A stretch of DNA of 64,000 bases from Tildeniella torsiva UHER 1998/13D (GTDB lineage: Bacteria; Cyanobacteriota; Cyanobacteriia; Phormidesmidales; Phormidesmidaceae): positions 36,162 to 100,161 of the forward strand of contig JAHHIH010000024.1 of assembly GCA_019358835.1 (NCBI GenBank), given 5' to 3'. This document shows positions 45,512 through 53,512 of this stretch, piece by piece. Positions within the stretch are counted from its first letter, which is position 1; each line of letters opens with the position of its first letter. The notes beneath the pieces were generated by a model. The model was not told the origin of the DNA. It searched no databases and was given only the letters and a program-made list of their open reading frames with translations. The position numbers and the translations under genes are program-made.

Positions 45512-46903
45512 ATGCCCATTGCCAGTATTAACCCCGCCACCGGAGCGGTGTTCAAGGAATTTGCCCCCTTGAGCGAGGCCGAAATCGAGCATAAGCTTGC
45601 CCAAGCCGCCCAAACTTTTCTAACCTACCGCCAGACATCCTTCGACCAGCGCGCCACCTGGCTGCGCCAGGCCGCCCAGGTGCTCGACGACAACAAGGCC
45701 GCCTACGCCAAAATCATGACCCTGGAGATGGGCAAACCCCTGGCCGGGGCGATCGCCGAAGTCGAAAAAAGCGCCCTGGTCTGCCGCTTTTACGCCGACC
45801 ACGGAGCCGAATTTTTGGCCGACGAACTCGTCACCACCGACGCCAGCCGCAGCTTTGTGCGCTACCAACCAATCGGCCCGGTACTGGCGGTAATGCCCTG
45901 GAACTTCCCGTTCTGGCAGGTGTTTCGCTTTGCCGCCCCGGCCCTGATGGCGGGCAATGTGGGGCTGCTCAAGCACGCCTCCAACGTGCCCCAGTGCGCC
46001 CTGGCGATTGAGGAAATTTTCCATAAGGCGGGGCTGCCCGAGGGGGCGTTTCAAACCCTGCTGATTGGGGGCGATCGCATCGCTAAACTCGTCACCGACG
46101 ATCGCATCAAAGCCGCCACCCTCACCGGTAGCGAGCCCGCCGGGGCCAGCCTAGCCGCCGCCTGCGGGCAGCAGATCAAAAAGACCGTGCTAGAGCTGGG
46201 GGGCAGCGACCCGTTTATCGTCATGCCCAGTGCGGATTTGGAGGCGGCGATCGCCACCGCCGCCACCGCCCGCATGCTCAACACCGGCCAGTCCTGCATT
46301 GCCGCCAAGCGGTTTATTGTCCACGAGGCGATCGCCGAGCGCTTTGAGCAGGGGATGACCGAAAAATTTGCGGCGCTCAAGGTGGGCAACCCCCTCGACG
46401 AGGGCGTTACCGTTGGCCCCCTGGCCACCCCCGACATTGCTGCCGAGCTAGAGCAGCAGGTCAACGCCTGCCTGGCCCAGGGAGGTACCGCGCTGATTGG
46501 CGGCGATGTCGCCGCGCTGAAAGCCCAGCTGCCCGCCGATTTGCAGAACGGCAACTGGTTTCCGCCCACCATTCTCGCCGCTCTGCCGCCTGGCACCCCC
46601 GCCGACCAGGAGGAGTTCTTTGGCCCCGTGGCCCTGGTGTTTCGCGTAGGCAGTTTGGATGAGGCGATCGCGCGGGCCAACGACATTCCCTTTGGCCTGG
46701 GGGCCAGCGCCTGGAGTCAGGACTCCGCTGAGCAAGAGCGATTGATGGCCGAGCTAGAAGCTGGGGCAGTCTTTATTAATGGACTGGTCAAGTCTGACCC
46801 GCGTCTGCCCTTTGGCGGCATTAATCGATCGGGCTACGGGCGCGAGCTGGGCCGCCACGGCATTCACGAGTTCGTCAACATCAAAACTGTCTGGATCAAA
46901 TAG
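45512..46903 (+). CDS. Succinic semialdehyde dehydrogenase
   Basis: A 463-residue ALDH superfamily enzyme. Catalytic features are PWNFPFWQVFRFAAPALMAGN, VLELGGSDPFIVM with the general base, and NTGQSCIAAKRFIV with the nucleophilic cysteine. It is followed, 92 nt later, by the gene for 2-oxoglutarate decarboxylase. Established knowledge (Synechococcus PCC 7002, Zhang and Bryant) is that this pair converts 2-oxoglutarate to succinate through succinic semialdehyde, closing the TCA cycle without 2-oxoglutarate dehydrogenase. The pairing here is the main reason for this assignment. Strong ribosome-binding site upstream. Confidence 0.92.
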   Translation: MPIASINPATGAVFKEFAPLSEAEIEHKLAQAAQTFLTYRQTSFDQRATWLRQAAQVLDDNKAAYAKIMTLEMGKPLAGAIAEVEKSALVCRFYADHGAEFLADELVTTDASRSFVRYQPIGPVLAVMPWNFPFWQVFRFAAPALMAGNVGLLKHASNVPQCALAIEEIFHKAGLPEGAFQTLLIGGDRIAKLVTDDRIKAATLTGSEPAGASLAAACGQQIKKTVLELGGSDPFIVMPSADLEAAIATAATARMLNTGQSCIAAKRFIVHEAIAERFEQGMTEKFAALKVGNPLDEGVTVGPLATPDIAAELEQQVNACLAQGGTALIGGDVAALKAQLPADLQNGNWFPPTILAALPPGTPADQEEFFGPVALVFRVGSLDEAIARANDIPFGLGASAWSQDSAEQERLMAELEAGAVFINGLVKSDPRLPFGGINRSGYGRELGRHGIHEFVNIKTVWIK

Positions 46904-46916
46904 CCCCCATTCACCG

Positions 46917-46946
46917 TCAGGGCAGACACACAGGTCTGCCCCTACC
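46917..46946. repeat. GTAGGGGCAGAC-type hairpin repeat
   Basis: GGGCAGAC-loop-GTCTGCCC-CTAC between the SSADH and 2-oxoglutarate decarboxylase genes. It is a member of the GTAGGGG hairpin family and could separate the two transcripts or tune the downstream gene. Confidence 0.6.
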
Positions 46947-46995
46947 CCATCACCTCAACATTCAAAATTACTCCCTCTCTCCCCCCAAAACGATC

Positions 46996-48633
46996 ATGAA
47001 CACCGCCGAATTGCTTGTCCAGTGCCTTGAGAACGAAGGCGTCGAATACATCTTTGGTCTACCAGGGGAGGAAAACCTCCAGCTGCTCCAGGCCCTCAAG
47101 CGATCCTCTATTCAGTTCATCACCACTCGCCACGAGCAGGGGGCGGCCTTTATGGCCGATGTTTACGGGCGGCTGACGGGCAAGGCGGGGGTGTGCCTTT
47201 CGACCCTGGGGCCAGGAGCGACAAACCTAATGACCGGGGTGGCCGATGCAACGCTCGATCGCGCCCCGCTGGTAGCAATTACGGGCCAGGTGGGTACCGA
47301 TCGCATGCACATTGAGTCGCACCAGTACCTCGACCTGGTGGCCATGTTTGCCCCAGTCACCAAGTGGAATGCCCAGATCGTGCGGCCCAGCATTACCCCG
47401 GAAATTGTGCGTAAGGCCTTCAAGATCGCCCAGGCCGAAAAACCCGGCGCGGTGCATATCGATCTACCCGAAAATATTGCCGAAATGGAGGTGGTGGGAG
47501 CCGCCCTGCGCAGAGACAGCCAAGAGAAAACCTACGCCTCGTTGCAGAGCATTCAGCAGGCGGCGGTGGCCATTTCCCAAGCGACCAACCCGATGATTTT
47601 GGTGGGCAACGGGGCGATTCGCGCCAGCGCTAGCGAAGCCCTCACCGAGTTTGCTACTCAGCTGAATATTCCTGTTGCCAACACTTTTATGGGTAAGGGC
47701 GTGATTCCCTACACCCACCCGCTTGCGCTCTGGTCGCTGGGGTTGCAGCAGCGCGACTACATCACCTGTGCCATGGAGCAGACCGACCTGATCATCGCCG
47801 TGGGCTACGACTTAATTGAGTATTCGCCCAAAAAGTGGAACCCCGATGGCAAGCTGCCCATTCTGCACATTAACCTCACCCACGCCGAGGTTGACAGCAG
47901 CTACATTCCCAAGGTCGAAGTCATAGGCGACATCTCTGACTCGCTGGAAGAAATTCTCAAGCGGGTGAAGCGTCAGGGCCGCCCTGAGCCCCACAGCCTC
48001 AAGATTCGCGACGAAATTCGTGCTGACTACGAGCAGTACGCCGACGACTACGGCTTTCCGATTAAGCCCCAGAAGCTGATCTACGACCTGCGCCAGGTGC
48101 TCGACGCCGAAGATATTGTGATCTCTGACGTGGGTGCTCACAAAATGTGGATGGCCCGCAACTACCACTGCCTGCGCCCCAACACCTGCCTGATCTCCAA
48201 CGGCTTTGCGGCCATGGGTATTGCCCTGCCGGGGGCGCTGGCGGCGAAGCTGGTGCACCCCAACCGCAAGGTGGTGGCGGTGACGGGCGACGGCGGCTTT
48301 ATGATGAATTGCCAGGAGCTAGAAACGGCCCTGCGGGTGGGCACGCCCTTTGTCACCATCATCTTTAACGACGGCGGCTACGGGCTGATCGAGTGGAAGC
48401 AGATGAACTACTACGGCGAGTCAACCTACATTCACTTCACCAACCCCGACTTTGTCAAGCTGGCGGAGGCTATGGGGCTGAAGGGCTACCGGATTGAGTC
48501 GGCAGAGGACTTTATTCCGACGTTGAAGCAGGCTTTGGAAGACGATGTACCGGCGGTGATCGATTGCCCGGTGGACTACCGGGAGAACCTGCTGTTTAGT
48601 CAGAAAGCGGGCGATCTGAGCTGTTTGATCTAG
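46996..48633 (+). CDS. ogdA: 2-oxoglutarate decarboxylase (annotated as acetolactate synthase-like)
   Basis: A 545-residue thiamin-diphosphate enzyme. N-terminal Pyr domain with the catalytic glutamate in TRHEQGAAFMADVYGR and GLPGEENLQLLQ; middle domain; C-terminal PP domain with GDGGFMMNCQELETAL and the ThDP diphosphate site. By sequence it looks like the acetolactate synthase large subunit, and automatic annotation would call it IlvB, but its genetic link to succinic semialdehyde dehydrogenase identifies it as the 2-oxoglutarate decarboxylase of the cyanobacterial TCA variant. There is no small-subunit gene nearby. It has its own promoter space of 92 bases after SSADH. Confidence 0.9.
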   Translation: MNTAELLVQCLENEGVEYIFGLPGEENLQLLQALKRSSIQFITTRHEQGAAFMADVYGRLTGKAGVCLSTLGPGATNLMTGVADATLDRAPLVAITGQVGTDRMHIESHQYLDLVAMFAPVTKWNAQIVRPSITPEIVRKAFKIAQAEKPGAVHIDLPENIAEMEVVGAALRRDSQEKTYASLQSIQQAAVAISQATNPMILVGNGAIRASASEALTEFATQLNIPVANTFMGKGVIPYTHPLALWSLGLQQRDYITCAMEQTDLIIAVGYDLIEYSPKKWNPDGKLPILHINLTHAEVDSSYIPKVEVIGDISDSLEEILKRVKRQGRPEPHSLKIRDEIRADYEQYADDYGFPIKPQKLIYDLRQVLDAEDIVISDVGAHKMWMARNYHCLRPNTCLISNGFAAMGIALPGALAAKLVHPNRKVVAVTGDGGFMMNCQELETALRVGTPFVTIIFNDGGYGLIEWKQMNYYGESTYIHFTNPDFVKLAEAMGLKGYRIESAEDFIPTLKQALEDDVPAVIDCPVDYRENLLFSQKAGDLSCLI

Positions 48634-48668
48634 TGCACGATTTGGATCGGTGAGATGTGTGCATGGGC

Positions 48669-48699
48669 GGTTGGCAAGTTAGCAGGTTGGAATGTTTGG
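48669..48699 (+). repeat. Dispersed GGTTGGCAAGTTAGC repeat, second copy
   Basis: GGTTGGCAAGTTAGCAGGTTGG followed by AATGTTTGG; same left part as 22146-22175 but without a paired right arm. Confidence 0.5.
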
Positions 48700-48822
48700 A
48701 TCTGTGGGCGATCGCGCTGGCCTTTGAGTCCTGCCTGAACCCGACCTAATCTGCCAAAATCGCCCGGTTAATACTCCAGCACCGTCGAAAAACTAAGGGT
48801 CTACCTAAGGCGCGAGGTTTGT

Positions 48823-49575
48823 ATGGTGCTCAATCTGGCAAAGTCACCCTTGGCAAGGAGTATTGGCGGGGTGGGGGCGATCGCAGCCGTCCTTATCGGC
48901 GCATCCTATCTGGCCACGGCTAGCGACCCCGACCCCGAGCCCGATCAGACCATCAATCAGCTCAGCATTTCGCCCTGGCAGCAGGGCACTGACCTCGGCT
49001 GGCAAGCGGCAGTCGAGGCTCAGACGGCCCAAACTCAGGCCGACTGGCAGCGGGTGAGCGATTTGTGGGGGCAGGCGATCGCCGCCCTAGAGACTGTGCC
49101 AGCCACCGACGCCAACTATGCCCAGGCCCAGGCTAAGGCAGAGCAGTATCGAGGCAATCGGGCGATCGCGGGCGATCGCCTCGCCAAAGTTGGCCCTGCT
49201 GCCAGCGCTCCGATTGTTAGTGACCTGCAAACAGCCCTGGCCGCCGCCGAGCCCGCCTTTACCTTTGCTCCCGGCCCCAACGCTCGCACCGTAGGGCGCT
49301 CTGCCGATGGCTTGGCAACGGTGGAACTGGGGGGCGATCGCGCCACCCTAGTCCTACCTCGTAGCCCACAGGACAAAACGCTGACCATGGCCCAGGTGGT
49401 TTACGCCAACCAGTTTTTGGCCTTGGCAGCCCCTGAAGCCGCTGCGCAGCCCTGGCTGCTAGAGAGTCTGCGCAACGTGCAGCGCAACCAACCTCCCACC
49501 ATTCCGGCTGAGGCTCCCGTAACCTTGAGCGCTGGGGCAGAGTCCCTGAGCATCACCGTGGTGACTGAACCCTAG
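48823..49575 (+). CDS. Membrane-anchored hypothetical protein with helical repeat segment
   Basis: A 250-residue protein with a single N-terminal hydrophobic segment (GGVGAIAAVLIGASYLATA), then an acidic linker (DPDPEPDQ) and a helical, Ala/Gln-rich region (QAAVEAQTAQTQADWQRVSDLWGQAIAALETVPATDANYAQAQAKAEQYR) that resembles a degenerate TPR or coiled-coil, and a beta-rich end (VTLSAGAESLSITVV). It is probably exported and anchored, facing the periplasm. No function can be assigned. It stands alone between ogdA and the amidase gene. Confidence 0.7.
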   Translation: MVLNLAKSPLARSIGGVGAIAAVLIGASYLATASDPDPEPDQTINQLSISPWQQGTDLGWQAAVEAQTAQTQADWQRVSDLWGQAIAALETVPATDANYAQAQAKAEQYRGNRAIAGDRLAKVGPAASAPIVSDLQTALAAAEPAFTFAPGPNARTVGRSADGLATVELGGDRATLVLPRSPQDKTLTMAQVVYANQFLALAAPEAAAQPWLLESLRNVQRNQPPTIPAEAPVTLSAGAESLSITVVTEP

Positions 49576-49693
49576 CTCTCGGTAATTCCCCGGCTGTTTT
49601 GGGGCAACTGGGCAAACCGTTCCCCCGAGCGAATAAAATTGAAGCTTATGGAACTCAGCGGTTCCAGTTTCTTCAACTCCAGCCAGGTAATTT

Positions 49694-50506
49694 ATGAGAG
49701 CGTATCGGGCCGCCGCCGTACAGATGACCAGTGTGCCAGACTTGGCCAAAAATTTGGCCCAGGCCGAAGAGCTAATCGACCTGGCGGTGCGCCAGGGGGC
49801 CGAACTGGTCAGCCTTCCCGAAAATTTCTCGTTTTTGGGCAACGAAGAGGCCAAAATTGCCCAGGCCGACACCATTAGCCAGGCCAGCGAAGCGTTTCTA
49901 AAAACCATGGCCCAGCGCTACCAGGTGACCCTGATCGGCGGCGGCTACCCCGTGCCCGCTAAAGAAGGCAAAGTCTTCAACACTGCTCTACTGGTCTCCC
50001 CCGAGGGGCAAGAGCTGCTGCGCTACGAAAAAGTGCACCTGTTCGACGTCAACCTGCCCGACGGCAACACCTACCGCGAGTCGAACACGGTGATCTCGGG
50101 CCACCTGCTGCCCGATGTGTTTCCCTCAAAGCCCTTTGGCATTTTGGGCCTGTCAGTGTGCTATGACGTGCGCTTTCCAGAGCTGTACCGCCACCTGTCG
50201 CAGCAAGGGGCCGAGGTGCTGGTAATCCCCGCCGCCTTTACCGAATTTACGGGTAAAGACCACTGGCAAATTCTGCTGCAAGCTCGCGCCATTGAGAATA
50301 CCTGCTACGTGATTGCCCCGGCCCAAACCGGCTTCCACAACGCCCGCCGTCAGTCCCACGGGCACGCCATGATTATCGACCCCTGGGGGATAGTGCTGGC
50401 CGATGCTGGAGTAGAGAAGGGGGTTGCGATCGCCGAAATTAACCCCGATCGCATCTCCCAGGTGCGTCGCCAAATGCCCTCCTTGGCCCACCGGGTCTTT
50501 CCCTAA
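49694..50506 (+). CDS. Nitrilase-superfamily amidase (Nit1-like)
   Basis: A 270-residue carbon-nitrogen hydrolase with the full Glu-Lys-Cys triad: Glu in SLPENFSF, Lys in RYEKVHLFD, and the nucleophilic Cys in SVCYDVRFPELYR. The wording around the active site and QLLQARAIENTCYVIAPAQ is that of the Nit1 subgroup, whose members remove the amide from deaminated glutathione. It also resembles omega-amidases. Cytosolic, no signal. It is followed 102 nt later by the antiporter gene in the same direction. Confidence 0.88.
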   Translation: MRAYRAAAVQMTSVPDLAKNLAQAEELIDLAVRQGAELVSLPENFSFLGNEEAKIAQADTISQASEAFLKTMAQRYQVTLIGGGYPVPAKEGKVFNTALLVSPEGQELLRYEKVHLFDVNLPDGNTYRESNTVISGHLLPDVFPSKPFGILGLSVCYDVRFPELYRHLSQQGAEVLVIPAAFTEFTGKDHWQILLQARAIENTCYVIAPAQTGFHNARRQSHGHAMIIDPWGIVLADAGVEKGVAIAEINPDRISQVRRQMPSLAHRVFP

Positions 50507-50608
50507 ACCCTGTTTCCTTCGATAGAACAGTCGCTGGAACGATCTCGGTGAACTCTTCAGCGGAAGTAATTTCATGTACATTGGACGGGACGAGTTGTAG
50601 CGGTCTGC

Positions 50609-52060
50609 ATGGCAAATTGGATGAGTGGCCTCATCGGCAGCGGCCTGATTAGCAATATTCCCACCGATTTTCTACAGATAAAATCTACGGTCAGCCCATG
50701 GCTAGCAGAGCTTTCAGAGGCCGAGGTAGAGCCTCTGGTGCTAGCCAGCGTATTGCTAAGTCTAGTGGTGGTGTATCTCGCGGCCAAGATTGGCGGCGAG
50801 CTGTGCGCCCGCGTTAACCTACCCGCCGTTTTGGGAGAGCTGATCGGAGGCGTCATCGTTGGCGTCTCGGCCATGCACTTGATTGTGTTTCCCGAAGCTG
50901 GCGGTGAAGTGCAGTCGCTGCTGATGAACCTAGTCGGGATGACCACAGGGCAAGCACCAAGCGAGCTGCTGCGAGTCTTTCAGGGAGAAAGTGAGGTCAT
51001 CTCTGTCCTAGCCGAGCTGGGCGTGATCATTCTGCTGTTTGAAATTGGCCTGGAGTCAGACCTAAAAGAACTCATCCGCGTTGGCCCTCAGGCGGCGGTG
51101 GTAGCCGTTGTTGGGGTCGTTGTTCCCTTCGCTGCCGGTACCGCTGGGCTAATTGCGATCTTTGGTATTGACACCATTCCGGCTGTATTTGCCGGGGCGG
51201 CGCTTACCGCCACCAGCATTGGCATTACCGCCAAGGTGCTGGCCGAGATGCAAAAACTCAGCTCGAGGGAAGGCCAAATTATCATCGGCGCGGCAGTGCT
51301 TGACGACGTACTCGGCATTATTGTGCTGGCGGTAGTCGCTAGTCTGGCTAAGACGGGTGAGATTGAAATTCTCAATGTGGCTTTCCTGGTCGCTGGAGCC
51401 GCCGCATTTTTGGTAGGGTCTATCTTCATTGGCCGCTTGCTCAGCCCCTACTTCGTCATGGTGGTGAACAAGATGCGCACCCGCGGGCAGGTGATTATCA
51501 GCTCACTGATATTTGCCTTTGTGCTCGCCTACATTGCTGCCGCCATTCAGTTAGAGGCCATCTTAGGGGCCTTTGCCGCTGGCCTCATCTTGGCTGAAAC
51601 CTCAAAGCACAATGAAATCGAGGAGCAGATTAGCCCCATCGCCGATATGCTGGTGCCGATTTTCTTCATTGTTGTGGGTGCCCGCACCGACCTGAGTGTG
51701 CTCAACCCCCTAGAACCCGCTAACCGAGCTGGGTTGGTGATTGCATCATTTTTGGTGGTGGTCGCCGTTATCGGTAAGGTCATTGCGGGCTTCGCCATTT
51801 TTGGGCAGCCGGGCATCAACCGCCTGGCCGTTGGCGTTGGGATGATTCCTCGGGGTGAGGTGGGCCTTGTATTTGCAGGGGTGGGGGCTGCGAGCGGGGT
51901 GCTCACCGAGTCGCTTGACGCGGCCATTATTGTCATGGTTATTTTCACCACGTTCTTGGCCCCGCCCCTGCTGCGGATCGTCTTTAAAGAAGACGAGGGA
52001 GCAGTTTCTCCTGCTGAGACGACCCCCGAGTTGGAAACCGCTGACGAGGTCGGCTCTTAG
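50609..52060 (+). CDS. CPA2-family cation:proton antiporter (NhaS-like)
   Basis: A 483-residue integral membrane antiporter with roughly twelve hydrophobic helices. The transport core holds the acidic pair in VLDDVLGIIVLAV and the helix ELGVIILLFEIGLE, and the C-terminal half has the LGAFAAGLILAET motif and VGARTDLSVL segment. This resembles cyanobacterial NhaS3 (Na+/H+), but ion specificity is not certain. The first ATG (50609) gives about 45 residues before the first clear helix. The tRNA-Thr gene follows 61 nt after the stop. Confidence 0.92.
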   Translation: MANWMSGLIGSGLISNIPTDFLQIKSTVSPWLAELSEAEVEPLVLASVLLSLVVVYLAAKIGGELCARVNLPAVLGELIGGVIVGVSAMHLIVFPEAGGEVQSLLMNLVGMTTGQAPSELLRVFQGESEVISVLAELGVIILLFEIGLESDLKELIRVGPQAAVVAVVGVVVPFAAGTAGLIAIFGIDTIPAVFAGAALTATSIGITAKVLAEMQKLSSREGQIIIGAAVLDDVLGIIVLAVVASLAKTGEIEILNVAFLVAGAAAFLVGSIFIGRLLSPYFVMVVNKMRTRGQVIISSLIFAFVLAYIAAAIQLEAILGAFAAGLILAETSKHNEIEEQISPIADMLVPIFFIVVGARTDLSVLNPLEPANRAGLVIASFLVVVAVIGKVIAGFAIFGQPGINRLAVGVGMIPRGEVGLVFAGVGAASGVLTESLDAAIIVMVIFTTFLAPPLLRIVFKEDEGAVSPAETTPELETADEVGS

Positions 52061-52100
52061 CCACAGGTGTCGTTTGAGTTATAACGCTGCCCGGTAACGT

Positions 52101-52109
52101 TGCTATACT
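52101..52109 (+). promoter_or_regulatory. Extended -10 promoter element of tRNA-Thr
   Basis: TGCTATACT: a TATACT -10 box preceded by the TG dinucleotide of an extended -10, ending 12 bases before the tRNA. No good -35 box at the standard spacing. Confidence 0.55.
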
Positions 52110-52121
52110 GGGTATGCTTTT

Positions 52122-52194
52122 GCTGGTGTAGCTCAGTTGGTAGAGCAGCTGATTTGTAATCAGCCGGTCGCAAGTTCGAATCTTGTCACCAGCT
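52122..52194 (+). tRNA. tRNA-Thr (anticodon TGT)
   Basis: Complete cloverleaf: acceptor GCTGGTG / CACCAGC, D arm GCTC-AGTTGGTA-GAGC, anticodon stem GCTGA / TCAGC with loop TTTGTAA (anticodon TGT, reading ACA and near-cognate Thr codons), T arm with GTTCGAAT. CCA is not encoded. It lies between the antiporter gene and the accessory patch, a common landing site for integrating elements. Confidence 0.97.
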
Positions 52195-52357
52195 TTCTTT
52201 AAAGTCCTTCCCCCGTCACTGCATGCTTGAGCTTCTTTAAAGCTCGCCAGGGTGGACTGAGTTTTGGGCTATTGGTAGAGGCTGCGCGATCGCCTTACCC
52301 TAGACCCAGGTTAAGGCCACAGCAACTAGCACATCGACAGAGCCGCATAGGACTTGA

Positions 52358-52612
52358 TTAATACCGCAGCCATTTGGTGAGCACGCGCATGGGTCTGCCG
52401 GTGTTGGGGTCGATCTGGGGCTTGCTCCAGGCGCGGGCTTCGGCAAAGCCAAGGCGATGGAGAATTTTGACCACCAGGTCGATGCCGGTAGCGGAGCCGA
52501 TGATGGTGATGTAGATGGGTTCGCGGCTGGGGTGGGTGGGGGCCGGGCTGCCGGGAGGGGCGCTGTAGATTTCGCTGTTGGGGGTAAATTCTTCTGACCT
52601 GGAGATACCAAT
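52358..52612 (-). CDS. Small conserved cyanobacterial protein without a canonical start
   Basis: A minus-strand frame open from an upstream TGA (52624-52622) to the stop at 52358. It reads NSEIYSAPPGSPAP, then EPIYITIIGSATGIDLVVKILHRLGFAE, ARAWSKPQIDPNTG and RPMRVLTKWLRY. This looks like a real conserved protein and matches my memory of small cyanobacterial proteins of about 80 residues. There is no ATG, GTG or TTG between the stop and the conserved part. ATT at 52612 is the first plausible initiation codon (the feature start assumes it); alternatively the start was lost. It is too unusual for standard gene callers, which see only other frames here. Confidence 0.6.
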   Translation of the reverse strand: MGISRSEEFTPNSEIYSAPPGSPAPTHPSREPIYITIIGSATGIDLVVKILHRLGFAEARAWSKPQIDPNTGRPMRVLTKWLRY

Positions 52613-52623
52613 ACAATGTAGTC

Positions 52624-52668
52624 ACAAGTGTGACGTCAGCACAGGTGAAATGCATCCATAAGTGTGAC
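52624..52668. promoter_or_regulatory. AAGTGTGAC repeats upstream of the XRE gene
   Basis: AAGTGTGAC occurs twice, beginning at about 52625 and 52660, and the first copy forms an inverted repeat GTCACA-AG-TGTGAC with the bases before it. This spacing upstream of an XRE-type gene suggests an autoregulatory operator. Confidence 0.45.
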
Positions 52669-52704
52669 ATTTACCTTCGGGTGCGGCTCTGTCAGGATTA
52701 GGGC

Positions 52705-52936
52705 ATGGGAAGGGCAAGCGACGCACTGAAGCAGGTTTTAGACACCTACAGCATTAGCCAGAATAAGCTGGCGGTGACAATGGGCATTAGTCGCGCCAAT
52801 GTAGGACGCTGGTACCACGGGCTTGAACCCCAGTGCTGAAAATATCGCTCAGATTACCCAGGCGCTGAAAACGTTGAATGCTTTGGCGGCTAAGGAGTTT
52901 GTGCGGCTCTACCTGGGAACTATCGTTGAGGATTAG
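52705..52936 (+). pseudogene. XRE-type helix-turn-helix regulator, frameshifted
   Basis: The frame from the ATG at 52705 reads MGRASDALKQVLDTYSISQ and NKLAVTMGISRANVGRW, an XRE helix-turn-helix, then stops soon at TGA. A one-base shift near 52815-52825 restores the continuation AENIAQITQALKTLNALAAKEFVRLYLG and ends with IVED at 52936. The combined product of about 76 residues is the usual size for these small regulators, so the gene is a frameshifted pseudogene (or carries a sequencing error). It heads the decayed three-gene module with the BECR-like and DUF2283 genes. Confidence 0.7.
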
Positions 52937-52957
52937 CTGACAGCTGTTAGGGATGCT

Positions 52958-53272
52958 ATGCCAGAGGATGTCTATTTTGAGGTCACAACACCTTTGGGTA
53001 GGCAGGTTCGCACTATGGCTGCCTATTGGGATGTAATTGTCACCATGAAGCATCCAATCATGCGGGGTAAGGAGGCTTTGGTTCAGCAGGCGTTGCAAAC
53101 ACCTATCGAAATTCGGCAAAGTAGAAGTGACCCATCCGTCTACCTGCATTATGGAGTTGAGCCGCCTTAATTGATTTGCGCGGTGGTCAGATACCTCAAC
53201 GGCGACGGCTTTATCATCACGGCATACCGCACCAGCAAAATCAAAGAGAGAACGGTTGTATGGACACCTTAA
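52958..53272 (+). pseudogene. BECR-like putative nuclease, interrupted by an in-frame stop
   Basis: The frame from 52958 reads MPEDVYFEVTTPLGRQVRT, AAYWDVIVTMKHPIMRGKEA, then QTPIEIRQSRSDPSVYLHY and GVEPP, where it meets TAA at 53168-53170. In the same frame, without any shift, it continues LICAVVRYLNGDGFIITAYRT and SKIKERTVVWTP to TAA at 53270-53272. The two halves together make the same type of domain as the 23491 protein. A single in-frame stop codon therefore divides an otherwise intact gene of about 104 codons. Its end overlaps the DUF2283 start by 13 nt, repeating the coupling seen at 23491-23500. Confidence 0.75.
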
Positions 53273-53466
53273 AAATTTATTATGACGAGGTCGGTAAAAC
53301 GCTGACGGTCTGGTTTGGCGACCCCGCTGAGGAATTTATCGCTGAGGAAACGGGTGAAGAAGTGCTGCTGATTAAAAACGAGGCGGGCACGGTGATTGGG
53401 TTTGAGCGGTTGAACTATGAGCTAGAAGTGGGTAGTAGCCCCATTGTTGAACTCATCAGCGTTTAG
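53260..53466 (+). CDS. DUF2283 family small protein
   Basis: A 68-residue protein, MDTLKIYYDEVGKTLTVWFG then LIKNEAGTVIGFERLNYELE. It has the DUF2283 pattern of two short beta-hairpins (DxxxxTLxVWF; an I-G-F-E-R strand). It overlaps the interrupted BECR-like gene by 13 nt and appears intact. If the pair is a toxin-antitoxin system, the antitoxin side is kept while the toxin is disabled. The longer open frame from 53176 is not supported by family resemblance. Confidence 0.7.
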   Translation: MDTLKIYYDEVGKTLTVWFGDPAEEFIAEETGEEVLLIKNEAGTVIGFERLNYELEVGSSPIVELISV

Positions 53467-53512
53467 ATGGTTTCTGGCAACGGTGAGGATAGGTGCGCTG
53501 GAGGGCGTCGCC

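Noticed and set aside
46996..48633. Acetolactate synthase large subunit (ilvB) as the product
   Set aside because: Sequence alone allows it, but the neighbouring succinic semialdehyde dehydrogenase and the lack of an ilvN-like gene point to 2-oxoglutarate decarboxylase.
52300..52670. Two long minus-strand frames (52611-52300 and 52670-52326)
   Set aside because: They are Pro/His/Ser-rich shadows. The third frame, without a canonical start, holds the conserved protein-like sequence and is listed instead.
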